Of a DNA stretch of 64,000 nucleotides, positions 61,492 to 64,000 are shown one piece after another. The position numbers and the translations under genes were made by a program. The notes below the pieces were generated by a model. It searched no databases and was not told the origin of the DNA. It worked only from the letters and a program-made list of their open reading frames with translations. This stretch comes from Bog-756 sp963727955 (GTDB lineage Bacteria > Actinomycetota > Acidimicrobiia > Acidimicrobiales > RAAP-2), in NCBI GenBank assembly GCA_963727955.1, contig CAVSII010000009.1, positions 144,148 to 208,147 of the forward strand. The letters run 5' to 3'. Positions within the stretch are counted from its first letter, which is position 1. Each line of letters begins with the position of its first letter.

Positions 61492-62484
61492 TCATGACGT
61501 CGACCGCCCGGTGCCACCTGCGGCCACCGCGGCCGCGGCCGTCTCCAGGTAGGGCCAGGCCAGGTCGGGGGGGATTCCCCCGACGAGGGGCTGAAGGGCC
61601 AAAGGGATGCCGCGGCGTACGGCGTCGGCGGCGGCATCAGGAGTGATGATCCGGTAGGTGCCGTTCTCGGCGGCCAGAGCTTCCACCGACGGGGCGAAAG
61701 AGACCGAGGCCGTCGTCGTACGGTCGGTGTTCCACGAGGCGTAACCGGACGCGTCAACCAGCAGGTACTCGCCGATCTCGGCCCAGGCCCGATCGGGATC
61801 CTCGGCTACGAAGACGGTCAACGGCACATCGGGAGCAGGAAGGATGCAACCGACTGCGGGAACGGAGGCTTCGTCGGCGGCATGCTGGTAGGCCACCTCG
61901 AGCGCAGGGTCACTGTTCTCGGCCAAGAAGAGCAGCCCCAGCCGGCCGGCCCGGCGGGCGGCGGCCGGGCTGCCCCCGCCATAGGCGAGGACCGGTCCCC
62001 CCGGGGTGAAAGGCAGCGGTGTGGTGCGCACCGTTCGGCCATCGATGTCGACCGCCTGGCCCGACCACAACTGTTTGAGGAGGGCGATCCGGTTCTCCAC
62101 CCGTATCCCCCGGCCCCGACGGTCCACACCGAAGAGGTCGAACTCCTCGTCGCGGTAGCCGATCCCGACCACGTAGGAGACCCGACCCCGGCTGATCAGG
62201 TCGATCACGGCCAGGTCTTCGGCCAGCTTGACCGGCTCGTAGAAGGCCAACAGGAGAGCGGCCACCACGATGGGAAGTGAGCGGGTGCGGGCAGCCACGG
62301 CCGCGGCCATCGGCACGGGGGACGGGAGGTACCCGTCGTCGACGCCGTGGTGCTGGCTGAAGATGGCGGTCAGACAGCCCCGCGGCTCCGCCCAGGCACA
62401 CATGTCGAGGGTGGCGGCGTACAGGTCGGCACGGGTCGAGGGATCGGCGGTCCGGGAGCGCATGCCGAAGCGCATGGTGAACAC
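61492..62484 (-). CDS. LLM-class (luciferase-like) oxidoreductase
   Basis: 330 residues. MRFGMRSRTADPSTRADLYA, then IFSQHHGVDDGYLPSPVPMA, LPIVVAALLLAFYEPVKLAE, GRVSYVVGIGYRDEEFDLFG and PVLAYGGGSPAAARRAGRLG are typical of F420- or FMN-dependent bacterial luciferase-like enzymes. GTG 62484 or ATG 62475 start. It is 30 bp after the alpha/beta hydrolase stop and probably in the same operon. Confidence 0.87.
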   Translation of the reverse strand: MFTMRFGMRSRTADPSTRADLYAATLDMCAWAEPRGCLTAIFSQHHGVDDGYLPSPVPMAAAVAARTRSLPIVVAALLLAFYEPVKLAEDLAVIDLISRGRVSYVVGIGYRDEEFDLFGVDRRGRGIRVENRIALLKQLWSGQAVDIDGRTVRTTPLPFTPGGPVLAYGGGSPAAARRAGRLGLLFLAENSDPALEVAYQHAADEASVPAVGCILPAPDVPLTVFVAEDPDRAWAEIGEYLLVDASGYASWNTDRTTTASVSFAPSVEALAAENGTYRIITPDAAADAVRRGIPLALQPLVGGIPPDLAWPYLETAAAAVAAGGTGRSTS

Positions 62485-62514
62485 GATTGCTTCCGTTCTG
62501 AGAGCCTGCGCCGG

Positions 62515-63459
62515 TCAGGCGCCGCCCACCCCGTCGTCGGCGCGGTGGAAACGCGCTGCCAGCCAGTGTCCGACGGCCGCGGCGGTGTCGGCCGTGGCCC
62601 GGGCGTCGGGGGCCATCATGTCGAACCCGTGAGGAGCTCCGGCCAGCACCAGGAGGTCGGTCAGCACCCCCGCATGGGTCAGCCGGCCGGCGTAGTCGAG
62701 GTCCTCGTCGAAGAAGCCGTCGGCCCCACCGACGACGAGCAGGGTGGGAGGCAGATCCTCGAACTGTGCACAGCGGGCCGGTGCGGCATAGGCGGGCACC
62801 TCCTGTCCGTAGCGCGATCCGAGATAGGCACGCCAGCCGAACTGGTTGGCCGCCGGCGGCCAGACCGGCGCCTCCCACCGGGACGATGGGGTCTGCTGCC
62901 GGTCGTCGAGCATGGGGTAGAGGAGCAATTGGCCGGCCAGCGGGAGGCCACGGTCGCGAGCAGCCAGGACGGTGGCGGCAGCCAAACCACCTCCGGCGCT
63001 GGCTCCGCCCACCACGATGCGGTCGGTGTCCACCCCCAGTGCATCAGCCGACTGGATGACCCATTCGAGGGCAGCAACGGCGTCATCGTGAGCGGCGGGG
63101 TAAGGGTGCTCGGGGGCCAGGCGGTACTCGACCGACACGGTTACGCATCCGAGGGTGGCGGTCCAACCCTGCAAGCGGGCCGCATCCATGGCCGCCGAGC
63201 CGATCAGGAACCCGCCACCGTGGAACCACAGCACACAGGGACGGTTGCTTCCCTCGGTCGGGGCGAAAGTCTCGACGACCAGTGGCGGATCGTGGCGTAG
63301 GAGGTGCTGGCCAGCCTCCACCCCGGGCGGCGGGGCCGGGGTTTGGAGGAGCTCGCCCAGCATGGTGCGAATGGCACCGACGTCGATGTCGGTCTGGCCG
63401 AAGCCCACGTCGAGGTCGGCCAGGAAGGCCAGCTCAGGGTCGAGGGAGGGAGTGGTCAT
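62515..63459 (-). CDS. Alpha/beta hydrolase (hormone-sensitive lipase family)
   Basis: 314 residues from ATG 63459 with AGGAG 8 bp upstream. HSL-family oxyanion motif WFHGGGF, nucleophile elbow GGASAGGGLAAAT, acid residue near DGFFDEDLDYA and catalytic His in APHGFDMM. Likely an esterase on short-chain or xenobiotic esters. First gene of the pair with the LLM oxidoreductase. Confidence 0.92.
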   Translation of the reverse strand: MTTPSLDPELAFLADLDVGFGQTDIDVGAIRTMLGELLQTPAPPPGVEAGQHLLRHDPPLVVETFAPTEGSNRPCVLWFHGGGFLIGSAAMDAARLQGWTATLGCVTVSVEYRLAPEHPYPAAHDDAVAALEWVIQSADALGVDTDRIVVGGASAGGGLAAATVLAARDRGLPLAGQLLLYPMLDDRQQTPSSRWEAPVWPPAANQFGWRAYLGSRYGQEVPAYAAPARCAQFEDLPPTLLVVGGADGFFDEDLDYAGRLTHAGVLTDLLVLAGAPHGFDMMAPDARATADTAAAVGHWLAARFHRADDGVGGA

Positions 63460-63867
63460 TTCGGGTCTCCTGTGAACGACTCCGGCCATCGGATGCCCGG
63501 CCCCACCTGGGCTGGAGGTCCGGGTGCTAGACAGGGCGTGGGATCGTCCCGTCGGTTGCTGAGGGTGGCGGTGGGCCGCATCTCCTCTCCTGCTTGCGAT
63601 GATCCAGCTTCGGCCACGCCCGAGGATACGTTGATCCGTGGTCGGTGGGGATTTCAGTCGGCACCCGAGTCTCTGGCAGCATGAGGGGCCGGTTGGGAAC
63701 GGCTCGGCTCAGCCGGTGGAGTGGCCCACTCGAATCGGGCGCGGGTAGCCCTCAGGGTGAACCCGGGGCTCAGACCGGAAGGCCGGCACGGAGGGCCAGA
63801 ACAATGAGCCCGGTACAAGGGCGAACACAGAGGGCGAATACAAGGGGATGGACAAGGGGATGGATCA
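63460..63867. other. 408-bp divergent intergenic region
   Basis: Between the leftward hydrolase and a rightward gene. It must contain both promoters. No supported gene; small frames on both strands have no ribosome site. Short purine/A-rich repeats (ACAAGGGGATGG) near 63840-63862 precede the right gene. Confidence 0.4.
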
Positions 63868-64000
63868 ATGAAACTCAAGCCGGGATCGAGGCTACGGAGT
63901 GCTGTGTGCAGTACCGAAGTGGTGGTGGTCCGAGCTCCGCAGGAGGAGCACGACCTGACCTGTTGTGGCGCCCCCATGGTGGACCGGGACGAAGCCGGTG
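63868..64000 (+). CDS. Conserved small protein, 3' truncated by window
   Basis: Begins MKLKPGSRLRSAVCSTEVVV, then VRAPQEEHDLTCCGAPMVDR, and runs off the right edge. Cys residues at 14, 32 and 33 suggest a metal- or thiol-binding fold. This opening matches a short actinobacterial hypothetical family found near CoA-metabolism genes. ATG with AAGGGGA about 9 bp upstream. Confidence 0.65.
   Translation, partial: MKLKPGSRLRSAVCSTEVVVVRAPQEEHDLTCCGAPMVDRDEAG

Overview
The window is a high-GC actinobacterial chromosome segment carrying the replication origin. Gene order trxB-trxA-cwlM / parB-parA / rsmG-jag-yidC-yidD-rnpA-rpmH / dnaA-oriC-dnaN-recF-dciA-gyrB-gyrA-tRNA-Ile is the conserved actinobacterial origin layout. 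Two LLM (F420-type) oxidoreductases, a CaiB-type CoA transferase, a Baeyer-Villiger monooxygenase, Acidimicrobiia-style amidohydrolase/DinB genes and a secreted repeat protein suggest class Acidimicrobiia or a close relative. That placement is inference; no marker gene was compared.

Region 1 (1-19.9 kb) is the core. Thioredoxin genes and a CwlM-like protein without recognisable amidase zinc ligands converge on parAB. An unusually long (about 1.1 kb) gap between parA and rsmG, plus the 5' end of parA, holds parS-type palindromes and a repeated CAACCCTC octamer. The rpmH-to-rsmG block runs leftward and is tightly coupled. dnaA, dnaN, recF, dciA, gyrB and gyrA run rightward. oriC is the dnaA-dnaN gap, with degenerate DnaA boxes, a GGG cluster, DnaA-trio-like triplets and an AT-rich stretch.

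Region 2 (19.9-38.4 kb) is accessory. The 3' half of tRNA-Ile is repeated exactly (46 bp) about 2.1 kb downstream, which bounds a mini-island carrying a decayed IS481-like transposase, a secreted protein with seven WNG-W/VSC repeats and a gene fragment. After it come a DMT permease, FtsH, and a partner-switching set: a membrane PP2C phosphatase, an RsbW-like kinase and a STAS antagonist broken by a frameshift. Then follow an ISAzo13-type transposase, CYTH-CHAD, YihY, a complete IS256-type element with inverted ends, a PhyH dioxygenase and an ArsR regulator.

Region 3 (38.4-64 kb) is mostly metabolic: GH38 mannosidase, nitroreductase, two amidohydrolases, an SRPBCC protein, a translationally coupled LLM oxidoreductase plus partner, beta-carbonic anhydrase, CtaG, a RodZ-like protein, pirin, BVMO, an MFS exporter with a fused winged helix converging on a TetR gene across a perfect 23-bp inverted repeat, DinB, head-to-head CoA transferase and crotonase genes, a second LLM enzyme and an alpha/beta hydrolase. 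A partial conserved small gene runs off the right end. No CRISPR array or rRNA gene was seen.
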